The position numbers were made by a program, and so were the translations under genes. Source: Auanema rhodensis (taxonomy: Eukaryota > Nematoda > Chromadorea > Rhabditida > Rhabditidae). Taken from it: DNA of 64,000 nucleotides. The stretch's first letter is position 1; each line of letters begins with the position of its first letter. The notes below the pieces were generated by a model. That model did not search any database. It saw only the letters and a list, made by a program, of their open reading frames with translations, and was not told the origin of the DNA. The stretch covers positions 18,329,267-18,393,266 of the forward strand of contig OZ059898.1 of NCBI GenBank assembly GCA_964057225.1. The letters run 5' to 3'. This document shows, in pieces, positions 10,179 through 22,474 of the stretch.

Positions 10179-12284
10179 CGTTGAATAACATTGTCCATCG
10201 TCTTTGCCTTGAAAAAAGGAATCTAAAAACATCTACTTTTTGCTAAATTATTTTGAAATTTTTCGAAAACATTTTTGTCAAAATGTTTTTGGAAGCAATG
10301 TTGAGTGAACATGGAAACTCAACATACACTAATGCATCATTTTTCGAACAATCATAACTAATTTTTGTATTTAGCGTTTCTCAATGTAGTATAGTGCATT
10401 TGATGCGGATTTTTAAGCTGCGTCGATCTGTGTTATCAGATTTGCGCTAGCTTAAAAATGCACCGAGATATCAACTGATATAAGTTCACACTTATATCCT
10501 CGATTTTCACCCTGAAGAATTATTTTTTTCGTTGAATAACATTGTCCATCGTCTTTGCCTTGAAAAAAGGAATCTAAAAACATCTACTTTTTGCTAAATT
10601 ATTTTGAAATTTTTCGAAAACATTTTTGTCAAAATGTTTTTGGAAGCAATGTTGAGTGAACATGGAAACTCGACATACACTAATGCATCATTTTTCAAAC
10701 AATCATAACTAGTTTTTGTATTAAGCGTTTCTCAATGTAGTATAGTGCATTCGATGCGGATTTTTAAGCTGCGTCGATCTGTGTTATCAGATTTGCGCTA
10801 GCTTAAAAATGCACCGAGATATCAACTGATATAAGTTCACACTTATATCCTCGATTTTCACCCTGAAGAATTAATTTTTTCGTTGAATAACATTGTCCAT
10901 CGTCTTTGCCTTGAAAAAAGGAATCTAAAAACATCTACTTTTTGCTAAATTATTTTGAAATTTTTCGAAAAAATTTTTGTCAAAATGTTTTTGGAAGCAA
11001 TGTTGAGTGAACATGGAAACTCGACATACACTAATGCATCATTTTTCAAACAATCATAACTAGTTTTTGTATTAAGCGTTTCTCAATGTAGTATAGTGCA
11101 TTCGATGCGGATTTTTAAGCTGCGTCGATCTGTGTTATCAGATTTGCGCTAGCTTAAAAATGCACCGAGATATCAACTGATATAAGTTCACACTTATATC
11201 CTCGATTTTCACCCTGAAGAATTAATTTTTTCGTTGAATAACATTGTCCATCGTCTTTGCCTTGAAAAACGAAATCTGAAAACATCTACTTTTTGCTAAA
11301 TTATTTTGAAATTTTTCGAAAAAATTTTTGTCAAAATGTTTTTGGAAGCAATGTTGAGTGAACATGGAAACTCGACATACACTAATGCATCATTTTTCAA
11401 ACAATCATAACTAATTTTTGTATTAAGCGTTTCTCAATGTAGTATAGTGCATTTGATGCGGATTTTTAAGCTGCGTCGATCTGTGTTATCAGATTTGCGC
11501 TAGTTTAAAAATGCACCGAGATATCAACTGATATAAGTTCACACTTATATCCTCGATTTTCACCCTGAAGAATTAATTTTTTCGTTGAATAACATTGTCC
11601 ATCGTCTTTGCCTTGAAAAAAGGAATCTGAAAACATCTACTTTTTGCTAAATTATTTTGAAATTTTTCGAAAAAATTTTTGTCAAAATGTTTTTGGAAGC
11701 AATGTTGAGTGTACATGGAAACTCAACATACACTAATGCATCATTTTTCAAACGATCATAACTAATTTTTGTATTAAGCGTTTCTCAATGTAGTATAGTG
11801 CATTCGATGCGGATTTTTAAGCTGCGTCGATCTGTGTTATCAGATTTGCGCTAGCTTAAAAATGCACCGAGATATCAACTGATATAAGTTCACACTTATA
11901 TCCTCGATTTTCACCCTGAAGAATTAATTTTTTCGTTGAATAACATTGTCCATCGTCTTTGCCTTGGAAAAAGGAATCTAAAAACATCTACTTTTTGCTA
12001 AATTATTCTGAAATTTTTCGAAAAAATTTTTGTCAAAATGTTTTTGGAAGCAATGTTGAGTGTACATGGAAACTCAACATACACTAATGCATCATTTTTC
12101 AAACGATCATAACTAATTTTTGTATTAAGCGTTTCTCAATGTAGTATAGTGCATTCGATGCGGATTTTTAAGCTGCGTCGATCTGTGTTATCAGATTTGC
12201 GCTAGCTTAAAAATGCACCGAGATATCAACTGATATAAGTTCACACTTATATCCTCGATTTTCACCCTGAAGAATTAATTTTTT

Positions 12285-12635
12285 CGTTGAATAACATTGT
12301 CCATCGTCTTTGCCTTGAAAAACGAAATCTGAAAACATCTACTTTTTGCTAAATTATTTTGAAATTTTTCGAAAAAATTTTTGTCAAAATGTTTTTGGAA
12401 GCAATGTTGAGTGTACATGGAAACTCAACATACACTAATGCATCATTTTTCAAACGTTCATAACTAATTTTTGTATTCAGCGTTTCTCAATGTAGTATAG
12501 TGCATTTGATGCGGATTTTTAAGCTGCGTCGATCTGTGTTATCAGATTTGCGCTAGTTTAAAAATGCACCGAGATATCAACTGATATAAGTTCACACTTA
12601 TATCCTCGATTTTCACCCTGAAGAATTAATTTTTT
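12285..12635 (+). repeat. Isolated subfamily D monomer
   Basis: Carries CGAAATCTG, CAAACGTTC, ATTCAGCG, CATTTGATG and CTAGTTTAAA, matching the unit at 352-702 at every marker I checked. The flanking units are A-like (11934) and B-like (12636). It is the only D copy away from the left edge. Confidence 0.75.
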
Positions 12636-13330
12636 CGTTGAATAACATTGTCCATCGTCTTTGCCTTGAAAAAAGGAATCTAAAAACACCTACTTTTTGC
12701 TAAATTATTTTGAAATTTTTCGAAAAAATTTTTGTCAAAATGTTTTTGGAAGCAATGTTGAGTGAACATGGAAACTCAACATACACTAATGCATCATTTT
12801 TCAAACAATCATAACTAATTTTTGTATCAAGCGTTTCTCAATGTAGTATAGTGCATTTGATGCGGATTTTTAAGCTGCGTCGATCTGTGTTATCAGATTT
12901 GCGCTAGCTTAAAAATGCACCGAGATATCAACTGATATAAGTTCACACTTATATCCTCGATTTTCACCCTGAAGAATTAATTTTTTCGTTGAATAACATT
13001 GTCCATCGTCTTTGCCTTGAAAAAAGGAATCTAAAAACATCTACTTTTTGCTAAATTATTTTGAAATTTTTCGAAAACATTTTTGTCAAAATGTTTTTGG
13101 AAGCAATGTTGAGTGAACATGGAAACTCAACATACACTAATGCATCATTTTTCGAACAATCATAACTAATTTTTGTATTAAGCGTTTCTCAATGTAGTAT
13201 AGTGCATTTGATGCGGATTTTTAAGCTGCGTCGATCTGTGTTATCAGATTTGCGCTAGCTTAAAAATGCACCGAGATATCAACTGATATAAGTTCACACT
13301 TATATCCTCGATTTTCACCCTGAAGAATTA

Positions 13331-15200
13331 ATTTCTTCGTTGAATAACATTGTCCATCGTCTTTGCCTTGAAAAAAGGAATCTAAAAACATCTACTTTTT
13401 GCTAAATTATTTTGAAATTTTTCGAAAAAATTTTTGTCAAAATGTTTTTGGAAGCAATGTTGAGTGTACATGGAAACTCAACATACACTAATGCATCATT
13501 TTTCAAACGATCATAACTAATTTTTGTATTGAGCGTTTCTCAATGTAGTATAGTGCATTCGATGCGGATTTTTAAGCTGCGTCGATCTGTGTTATCAGAT
13601 TTGCGCTAGCTTAAAAATGCACCGAGATATCAACTGATATAAGTTCACACTTATATCCTCGATTTTCACCCTGAAGAATTATTTTTTTCGTTGAATAACA
13701 TTGTCCATCGTCTTTGCCTTGAAAAAAGGAATCTAAAAACATCTACTTTTTGCTAAATTATTTTGAAATTTTTCGAAAACATTTTTGTCAAAATGTTTTT
13801 GGAAGCAATGTTGAGTGAACATGGAAACTCAACATACACTAATGCATCATTTTTCAAACAATCATAACTAATTTTTGTATTAAGCGTTTCTCAATGTAGT
13901 ATAGTGCATTTGATGCGGATTTTTAAGCTGCGTCGATCTGTGTTATCAGATTTGCGCTAGCTTAAAAATGCACCGAGATATCAACTGATATAAGTTCACA
14001 CTTATATCCTCGATTTTCACCCTGAAGAATTAATTTTTTCGTTGAATAACATTGTCCATCGTCTTTGCCTTGAAAAAAGGAATCTAAAAACATCTACTTT
14101 TTGCTAAATTATTTTGAAATTTTTCGAAAAAATTTTTGTCAAAATGTTTTTGGAAGCAATGTTGAGTGTACATGGAAACTCAACATACACTAATGCATCA
14201 TTTTTCGAACAATCATAACTAATTTTTGTATTAAGCGTTTCTCAATGTAGTATAGTGCATTTGATGCGGATTTTTAAGCTGCGTCGATCTGTGTTATCAG
14301 ATTTGCGCTAGCTTAAAAATGCACCGAGATATCAACTGATATAAGTTCACACTTATATCCTCGATTTTCACCCTGAAGAATTAATTTCTTCGTTGAATAA
14401 CATTGTCCATCGTCTTTGCCTTGAAAAAAGGAATCTAAAAACATCTACTTTTTGCTAAATTATTTTGAAATTTTTCGAAAAAATTTTTGTCAAAATGTTT
14501 TTGGAAGCAATGTTGAGTGTACATGGAAACTCAACATACACTAATGCATCATTTTTCAAACGATCATAACTAATTTTTGTATTGAGCGTTTCTCAATGTA
14601 GTATAGTGCATTCGATGCGGATTTTTAAGCTGCGTCGATCTGTGTTATCAGATTTGCGCTAGCTTAAAAATGCACCGAGATATCAACTGATATAAGTTCA
14701 CACTTATATCCTCGATTTTCACCCTGAAGAATTATTTTTTTCGTTGAATAACATTGTCCATCGTCTTTGCCTTGAAAAAAGGAATCTAAAAACATCTACT
14801 TTTTGCTAAATTATTTTGAAATTTTTCGAAAACATTTTTGTCAAAATGTTTTTGGAAGCAATGTTGAGTGAACATGGAAACTCAACATACACTAATGCAT
14901 CATTTTTCAAACAATCATAACTAATTTTTGTATTAAGCGTTTCTCAATGTAGTATAGTGCATTTGATGCGGATTTTTAAGCTGCGTCGATCTGTGTTATC
15001 AGATTTGCGCTAGCTTAAAAATGCACCGAGATATCAACTGATATAAGTTCACACTTATATCCTCGATTTTCACCCTGAAGAATTAATTTTTTCGTTGAAT
15101 AACATTGTCCATCGTCTTTGCCTTGAAAAAAGGAATCTAAAAACATCTACTTTTTGCTAAATTATTTTGAAATTTTTCGAAAAAATTTTTGTCAAAATGT
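13331..15200 (+). repeat. Three-monomer higher-order repeat, two copies
   Basis: The marker AATTTCTTCG occurs at about 13331 and 14384, exactly 1053 bp (3 x 351) apart. It is followed each time by an A unit with ATTGAGCG, then a unit with CGAAAACATTT, GTGAAC and CAAACAATC. The third unit differs between copies (GTGTAC with CGAACAATC at 14040, GTGTAC with CAAACGATC at 15093), so the second copy is only partly matched. Confidence 0.7.
14040..14390 (+). repeat. Chimeric A/B monomer
   Basis: GTGTAC (A) followed by CGAACAATC and CATTTGATG (B), so the switch lies between H1 and the CATCATTTTTC segment. The same combination is found in block 3 units at 56591, 57293, 58697 and 59750. Confidence 0.7.
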
Positions 15201-15595
15201 TTTTGGAAGCAATGTTGAGTGTACATGGAAACTCAACATACACTAATGCATCATTTTTCAAACGATCATAACTAATTTTTGTATTGAGCGTTTCTCAATG
15301 TAGTATAGTGCATTTGATGCGGATTTTTAAGCTGCGTCGATCTGTGTTATCAGATTTGCGCTAGCTTAAAAATGCACCGAGATATCAACTGATATAAGTT
15401 CACACTTATATCCTCGATTTTCACCCTGAAGAATTAATTTTTTCGTTGAATAACATTGTCCATCGTCTTTGCCTTGAAAAAAGGAATCTAAAAACATCTA
15501 CTTTTTGCTAAATTATTTTGAAATTTTTCGAAAAAATTTTTGTCAAAATGTTTTTGGAAGCAATGTTGAGTGTACATGGAAACTCAACATACACT

Positions 15596-15599
15596 CAAC
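15596..15599 (+). repeat. 3 bp net insertion by local duplication
   Basis: The normal ACACTAATGCATC is replaced by ACACTCAACATGCATC. This creates a second ACTCAACAT a few bases after the right arm of H1, which looks like a short template slip. It shifts the block 1 register by 3 from here on: the later unit start is 18957 rather than 18954. The corresponding place in the inverted block (about 21904) lacks it. Confidence 0.8.
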
Positions 15600-15836
15600 A
15601 TGCATCATTTTTCAAACGATCATAACTAATTTTTGTATTAAGCGTTTCTCAATGTAGTATAGTGCATTCGATGCGGATTTTTAAGCTGCGTCGATCTGTG
15701 TTATCAGATTTGCGCTAGCTTAAAAATGCACCGAGATATCAACTGATATAAGTTCACACTTATATCCTCGATTTTCACCCTGAAGAATTATTTTTTTCGT
15801 TGAATAACATTGTCCATCGTCTTTGCCTTGAAAAAA

Positions 15837-18362
15837 GGAATCTAAAAACATCTACTTTTTGCTAAATTATTTTGAAATTTTTCGAAAAAATTTTTGTCAA
15901 AATGTTTTTGGAAGCAATGTTGAGTGAACATGGAAACTCAACATACACTAATGCATCATTTTTCGAACAATCATAACTAATTTTTGTATTAAGCGTTTCT
16001 CAATGTAGTATAGTGCATTTGATGCGGATTTTTAAGCTGCGTCGATCTGTGTTATCAGATTCGCGCTAGCTTAAAAATGCACCGAGATATCAACTGATAT
16101 AAGTTCACACTTATATCCTCGATTTTCACCCTGAAGAATTAATTTTTTCGTTGAATAACATTGTCCATCGTCTTTGCCTTGAAAAAAGGAATCTAAAAAC
16201 ATCTACTTTTTGCTAAATTATTTTGAAATTTTTCGAAAAAATTTTTGTCAAAATGTTTTTGGAAGCAATGTTGAGTGTACATGGAAACTCAACATACACT
16301 AATGCATCATTTTTCAAACGATCATAACTAATTTTTGTATTAAGCGTTTCTCAATGTAGTATAGTGCATTCGATGCGGATTTTTAAGCTGCGTCGATCTG
16401 TGTTATCAGATTTGCGCTAGCTTAAAAATGCACCGAGATATCAACTGATATAAGTTCACACTTATATCCTCGATTTTCACCCTGAAGAATTATTTTTTTC
16501 GTTGAATAACATTGTCCATCGTCTTTGCCTTGAAAAAAGGAATCTAAAAACATCTACTTTTTGCTAAATTATTCTGAAATTTTTCGAAAAAATTTTTGTC
16601 AAAATGTTTTTGGAAGCAATGTTGAGTGAACATGGAAACTCAACATACACTAATGCATCATTTTTCGAACAATCATAACTAATTTTTGTATTAAGCGTTT
16701 CTCAATGTAGTATAGTGCATTTGATGCGGATTTTTAAGCTGCGTCGATCTGTGTTATCAGATTCGCGCTAGCTTAAAAATGCACCGAGATATCAACTGAT
16801 ATAAGTTCACACTTATATCCTCGATTTTCACCCTGAAGAATTAATTTTTTCGTTGAATAACATTGTCCATCGTCTTTGCCTTGAAAAAAGGAATCTAAAA
16901 ACATCTACTTTTTGCTAAATTATTTTGAAATTTTTCGAAAAAATTTTTGTCAAAATGTTTTTGGAAGCAATGTTGAGTGTACATGGAAACTCAACATACA
17001 CTAATGCATCATTTTTCAAACGATCATAACTAATTTTTGTATTAAGCGTTTCTCAATGTAGTATAGTGCATTCGATGCGGATTTTTAAGCTGCGTCGATC
17101 TGTGTTATCAGATTTGCGCTAGCTTAAAAATGCACCGAGATATCAACTGATATAAGTTCACACTTATATCCTCGATTTTCACCCTGAAGAATTATTTTTT
17201 TCGTTGAATAACATTGTCCATCGTCTTTGCCTTGAAAAAAGGAATCTAAAAACATCTACTTTTTGCTAAATTATTTTGAAATTTTTCGAAAAAATTTTTG
17301 TCAAAATGTTTTTGGAAGCAATGTTGAGTGAACATGGAAACTCAACATACACTAATGCATCATTTTTCGAACAATCATAACTAATTTTTGTATTAAGCGT
17401 TTCTCAATGTAGTATAGTGCATTTGATGCGGATTTTTAAGCTGCGTCGATCTGTGTTATCAGATTCGCGCTAGCTTAAAAATGCACCGAGATATCAACTG
17501 ATATAAGTTCACACTTATATCCTCGATTTTCACCCTGAAGAATTAATTTTTTCGTTGAATAACATTGTCCATCGTCTTTGCCTTGAAAAAAGGAATCTAA
17601 AAACATCTACTTTTTGCTAAATTATTTTGAAATTTTTCGAAAAAATTTTTGTCAAAATGTTTTTGGAAGCAATGTTGAGTGTACATGGAAACTCAACATA
17701 CACTAATGCATCATTTTTCAAACGATCATAACTAATTTTTGTATTAAGCGTTTCTCAATGTAGTATAGTGCATTCGATGCGGATTTTTAAGCTGCGTCGA
17801 TCTGTGTTATCAGATTTGCGCTAGCTTAAAAATGCACCGAGATATCAACTGATATAAGTTCACACTTATATCCTCGATTTTCACCCTGAAGAATTATTTT
17901 TTTCGTTGAATAACATTGTCCATCGTCTTTGCCTTGAAAAAAGGAATCTAAAAACATCTACTTTTTGCTAAATTATTCTGAAATTTTTCGAAAAAATTTT
18001 TGTCAAAATGTTTTTGGAAGCAATGTTGAGTGAACATGGAAACTCAACATACACTAATGCATCATTTTTCGAACAATCATAACTAATTTTTGTATTAAGC
18101 GTTTCTCAATGTAGTATAGTGCATTTGATGCGGATTTTTAAGCTGCGTCGATCTGTGTTATCAGATTCGCGCTAGCTTAAAAATGCACCGAGATATCAAC
18201 TGATATAAGTTCACACTTATATCCTCGATTTTCACCCTGAAGAATTAATTTTTTCGTTGAATAACATTGTCCATCGTCTTTGCCTTGAAAAAAGGAATCT
18301 AAAAACATCTACTTTTTGCTAAATTATTTTGAAATTTTTCGAAAAAATTTTTGTCAAAATGT
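15837..18362 (+). repeat. Left arm of 2.5 kb macro-palindrome; A/B dimer array
   Basis: Alternating A and B monomers (702 bp dimers). Type B copies carry the rare CAGATTCGCGC at 16062, 16764, 17466 and 18168. ATTCTG occurs at only two places here, 16574 and 17978. All six positions have exact counterparts in the inverted block (21603, 20901, 20199, 19497; 21091, 19687), and each pair sums to 37665. The arm is therefore 2526 bp, with its axis near 18832 and a 940 bp asymmetric centre. Confidence 0.88.
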
Positions 18363-19291
18363 TTTTGGAAGCAATGTTGAGTGTACATGGAAACTCAACA
18401 TACACTAATGCATCATTTTTCAAACGATCATAACTAATTTTTGTATTAAGCGTTTCTCAATGTAGTATAGTGCATTCGATGCGGATTTTTAAGCTGCGTC
18501 GATCTGTGTTATCAGATTTGCGCTAGCTTAAAAATGCACCGAGATATCAACTGATATAAGTTCACACTTATATCCTCGATTTTCACCCTGAAGAATTATT
18601 TTTTTCGTTGAATAACATTGTCCATCGTCTTTGCCTTGAAAAAAGGAATCTAAAAACATCTACTTTTTGCTAAATTATTTTGAAATTTTTCGAAAAAATT
18701 TTTGTCAAAATGTTTTTGGAAGCAATGTTGAGTGAACATGGAAACTCAACATACACTAATGCATCATTTTTCGAACAATCATAACTAATTTTTGTATTAA
18801 GCGTTTCTCAATGTAGTATAGTGCATTTGATGCGGATTTTTAAGCTGCGTCGATCTGTGTTATCAGATTTGCGCTAGCTTAAAAATGCACCGAGATATCA
18901 ACTGATATAAGTTCACACTTATATCCTCGATTTTCACCCTGAAGAATTAATTTTTTCGTTGAATAACATTGTCCATCGTCTTTGCCTTGAAAAAAGGAAT
19001 CTAAAAACATCTACTTTTTGCTAAATTATTTTGAAATTGTTCGAAAAAATTTTTGTCAAAATGTTTTTGGAAGCAATGTTGAGTGTACATGGAAACTCAA
19101 CATACACTAATGCATCATTTTTCAAACGATCATAACTAATTTTTGTATTAAGCGTTTCTCAATGTAGTATAGTGCATTCGATGCGGATTTTTAAGCTGCG
19201 TCGATCTGTGTTATCAGATTTGCGCTAGCTAAAAAATGCACCGAGATATCAACTGATATAAGTTCACACTTATATCCTCGATTTTCACCCT
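18363..19291 (+). repeat. Asymmetric centre of the macro-palindrome
   Basis: About 2.6 ordinary monomers in forward orientation lie between the two arms and have no inverted partner at the matching distance. They include one B copy with the common CAGATTTGCGC and an A copy with GAAATTGTTCG (19039) and CTAGCTAAAAAAT. The forward array stops after CACCCT at 19291. Confidence 0.75.
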
Positions 19292-19302
19292 CCATTTTTT
19301 TT
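19292..19302. other. Inversion junction 1
   Basis: Forward orientation ends at 19291 in CACCCT, where GAAG would normally follow. Eleven bases, CCA and eight T, fit neither orientation. Reverse-orientation satellite starts at 19303 with ACATTTTG. The T run could have arisen by slippage, or the site could be an assembly join. No mobile element is present. Confidence 0.85.
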
Positions 19303-21828
19303 ACATTTTGACAAAAATTTTTTCGAAAAATTTCAAAATAATTTAGCAAAAAGTAGATGTTTTTAGATTCCTTTTTTCAAGGCAAAGACGATGGACAATG
19401 TTATTCAACGAAAAAATTAATTCTTCAGGGTGAAAATCGAGGATATAAGTGTGAACTTATATCAGTTGATATCTCGGTGCATTTTTAAGCTAGCGCGAAT
19501 CTGATAACACAGATCGACGCAGCTTAAAAATCCGCATCAAATGCACTATACTACATTGAGAAACGCTTAATACAAAAATTAGTTATGATTGTTCGAAAAA
19601 TGATGCATTAGTGTATGTTGAGTTTCCATGTTCACTCAACATTGCTTCCAAAAACATTTTGACAAAAATTTTTTCGAAAAATTTCAGAATAATTTAGCAA
19701 AAAGTAGATGTTTTTAGATTCCTTTTTTCAAGGCAAAGACGATGGACAATGTTATTCAACGAAAAAAATAATTCTTCAGGGTGAAAATCGAGGATATAAG
19801 TGTGAACTTATATCAGTTGATATCTCGGTGCATTTTTAAGCTAGCGCAAATCTGATAACACAGATCGACGCAGCTTAAAAATCCGCATCGAATGCACTAT
19901 ACTACATTGAGAAACGCTTAATACAAAAATTAGTTATGATCGTTTGAAAAATGATGCATTAGTGTATGTTGAGTTTCCATGTACACTCAACATTGCTTCC
20001 AAAAACATTTTGACAAAAATTTTTTCGAAAAATTTCAAAATAATTTAGCAAAAAGTAGATGTTTTTAGATTCCTTTTTTCAAGGCAAAGACGATGGACAA
20101 TGTTATTCAACGAAAAAATTAATTCTTCAGGGTGAAAATCGAGGATATAAGTGTGAACTTATATCAGTTGATATCTCGGTGCATTTTTAAGCTAGCGCGA
20201 ATCTGATAACACAGATCGACGCAGCTTAAAAATCCGCATCAAATGCACTATACTACATTGAGAAACGCTTAATACAAAAATTAGTTATGATTGTTCGAAA
20301 AATGATGCATTAGTGTATGTTGAGTTTCCATGTTCACTCAACATTGCTTCCAAAAACATTTTGACAAAAATTTTTTCGAAAAATTTCAAAATAATTTAGC
20401 AAAAAGTAGATGTTTTTAGATTCCTTTTTTCAAGGCAAAGACAATGGACAATGTTATTCAACGAAAAAAATAATTCTTCAGGGTGAAAATCGAGGATATA
20501 AGTGTGAACTTATATCAGTTGATATCTCGGTGCATTTTTAAGCTAGCGCAAATCTGATAACACAGATCGACGCAGCTTAAAAATCCGCATCGAATGCACT
20601 ATACTACATTGAGAAACGCTTAATACAAAAATTAGTTATGATCGTTTGAAAAATGATGCATTAGTGTATGTTGAGTTTCCATGTACACTCAACATTGCTT
20701 CCAAAAACATTTTGACAAAAATTTTTTCGAAAAATTTCAAAATAATTTAGCAAAAAGTAGATGTTTTTAGATTCCTTTTTTCAAGGCAAAGACGATGGAC
20801 AATGTTATTCAACGAAAAAATTAATTCTTCAGGGTGAAAATCGAGGATATAAGTGTGAACTTATATCAGTTGATATCTCGGTGCATTTTTAAGCTAGCGC
20901 GAATCTGATAACACAGATCGACGCAGCTTAAAAATCCGCATCAAATGCACTATACTACATTGAGAAACGCTTAATACAAAAATTAGTTATGATTGTTCGA
21001 AAAATGATGCATTAGTGTATGTTGAGTTTCCATGTTCACTCAACATTGCTTCCAAAAACATTTTGACAAAAATTTTTTCGAAAAATTTCAGAATAATTTA
21101 GCAAAAAGTAGATGTTTTTAGATTCCTTTTTTCAAGGCAAAGACGATGGACAATGTTATTCAACGAAAAAAATAATTCTTCAGGGTGAAAATCGAGGATA
21201 TAAGTGTGAACTTATATCAGTTGATATCTCGGTGCATTTTTAAGCTAGCGCAAATCTGATAACACAGATCGACGCAGCTTAAAAATCCGCATCGAATGCA
21301 CTATACTACATTGAGAAACGCTTAATACAAAAATTAGTTATGATCGTTTGAAAAATGATGCATTAGTGTATGTTGAGTTTCCATGTACACTCAACATTGC
21401 TTCCAAAAACATTTTGACAAAAATTTTTTCGAAAAATTTCAAAATAATTTAGCAAAAAGTAGATGTTTTTAGATTCCTTTTTTCAAGGCAAAGACGATGG
21501 ACAATGTTATTCAACGAAAAAATTAATTCTTCAGGGTGAAAATCGAGGATATAAGTGTGAACTTATATCAGTTGATATCTCGGTGCATTTTTAAGCTAGC
21601 GCGAATCTGATAACACAGATCGACGCAGCTTAAAAATCCGCATCAAATGCACTATACTACATTGAGAAACGCTTAATACAAAAATTAGTTATGATTGTTC
21701 GAAAAATGATGCATTAGTGTATGTTGAGTTTCCATGTTCACTCAACATTGCTTCCAAAAACATTTTGACAAAAATTTTTTCGAAAAATTTCAAAATAATT
21801 TAGCAAAAAGTAGATGTTTTTAGATTCC
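19303..21828 (-). repeat. Right arm of the macro-palindrome
   Basis: Reverse complement of 15837-18362 at every rare marker compared (position pairs sum to 37665), including four GCGCGAATC and two TTCAGAATAA variants. One private change was noticed, GACAATGG for GACGATGG near 20442. Beyond 21828 this arm lacks 162 bp. After that loss the match resumes in a shifted register (21829 pairs with 15674) for roughly another 350-400 bp. Confidence 0.85.
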
Positions 21829-21834
21829 GCATCG
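21823..21834 (-). repeat. 162 bp internal deletion junction, copy 1
   Basis: AGATTCC is joined directly to GCATCGAATG. In complete units 162 bp separate these two points, including the unit boundary. Both flanks end in TCC (GATTCC and AAATCC), a 3 bp microhomology that suits a replication slip or end joining. The same junction recurs 2166 bp later. It is not present in block 3. Confidence 0.9.
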
Positions 21835-22458
21835 AATGCACTATACTACATTGAGAAACGCTTAATACAAAAATTAGTTATGATCGTTTGAAAAATGATG
21901 CATTAGTGTATGTTGAGTTTCCATGTACACTCAACATTGCTTCCAAAAACATTTTGACAAAAATTTTTTCGAAAAATTTCAAAATAATTTAGCAAAAAGT
22001 AGATGTTTTTAGATTCCTTTTTTCAAGGCAAAGACGATGGACAATGTTATTCAACGAAAAAATTAATTCTTCAGGGTGAAAATCGAGGATATAAGTGTGA
22101 ACTTATATCAGTTGATATCTCGGTGCATTTTTAAGCTAGCGCAAATCTGATAACACAGATCGACGCAGCTTAAAAATCCGCATCAAATGCACTATACTAC
22201 ATTGAGAAACGCTTAATACAAAAATTAGTTATGATTGTTCGAAAAATGATGCATTAGTGTATGTTGAGTTTCCATGTTCACTCAACATTGCTTCCAAAAA
22301 CATTTTGACAAAAATTTTTTCGAAAAATTTCAAAATAATTTAGCAAAAAGTAGATGTTTTTAGATTCCTTTTTTCAAGGCAAAGACGATGGACAATGTTA
22401 TTCAACAAAAAAATTAATTCTTCAGGGTGAAAATCGAGGATATAAGTGTGAACTTATA

Positions 22459-22474
22459 AATTAGTGTATGAAAA
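22459..22474 (-). repeat. 129 bp net-loss rearrangement junction, copy 1
   Basis: After AACTTATA the normal 145 bp leading to ATTAGTGTATG are replaced by 16 bp (AATTAGTGTATGAAAA). This leaves ATTAGTGTATG twice in a row, so the event combined a deletion with a short templated insertion. It removes inverted repeats H2 and H3 and one arm of H4 from the unit. Confidence 0.9.

Larger units (their letters stand above)
1404..11582 (+). repeat. Zone containing subfamily C monomers
   Basis: Subfamily C monomers (GTGAAC, CTCGACATAC, CAAACAATC and usually CTAGTTT) occur here interspersed with A-type monomers, many of them with CGAAATCTG in place of GGAATCTAA. C-type units start at 1404, 1755 (variant), 3159, 3861, 5265, 7020, 7722, 8424, 8775, 9477, 10530, 10881 and 11232. 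I saw no CTCGAC copy in the inverted block or in block 3, so C marks a local amplification confined to the left third of block 1. Confidence 0.8.
1..19291 (+). repeat. Satellite array block 1, head-to-tail 351 bp monomers
   Basis: Tandem array of 54 complete monomers plus a 335 bp partial one (18957-19291). Taking the start as CGTTGAATAAC, units begin at 1, 352, 703, 1053 and 1404, then at multiples of 351 up to about 15.4 kb. Net length changes seen are one lost base in the third unit (TTTTTCCTAATT near 765) and a 3 bp gain at 15596-15599. This is the most diverse block: subfamilies A, B, C and D all occur, with nested repeats of two, three and six monomers. No unique DNA interrupts it. The window starts inside the array, so the true left edge is not visible. 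A centromeric or pericentromeric location is inference. Confidence 0.97.

Noticed and set aside
19292-19302. Insertion of a mobile element at inversion junction 1
   Set aside because: Only 11 unmatched bases, mostly T; too short for any element.
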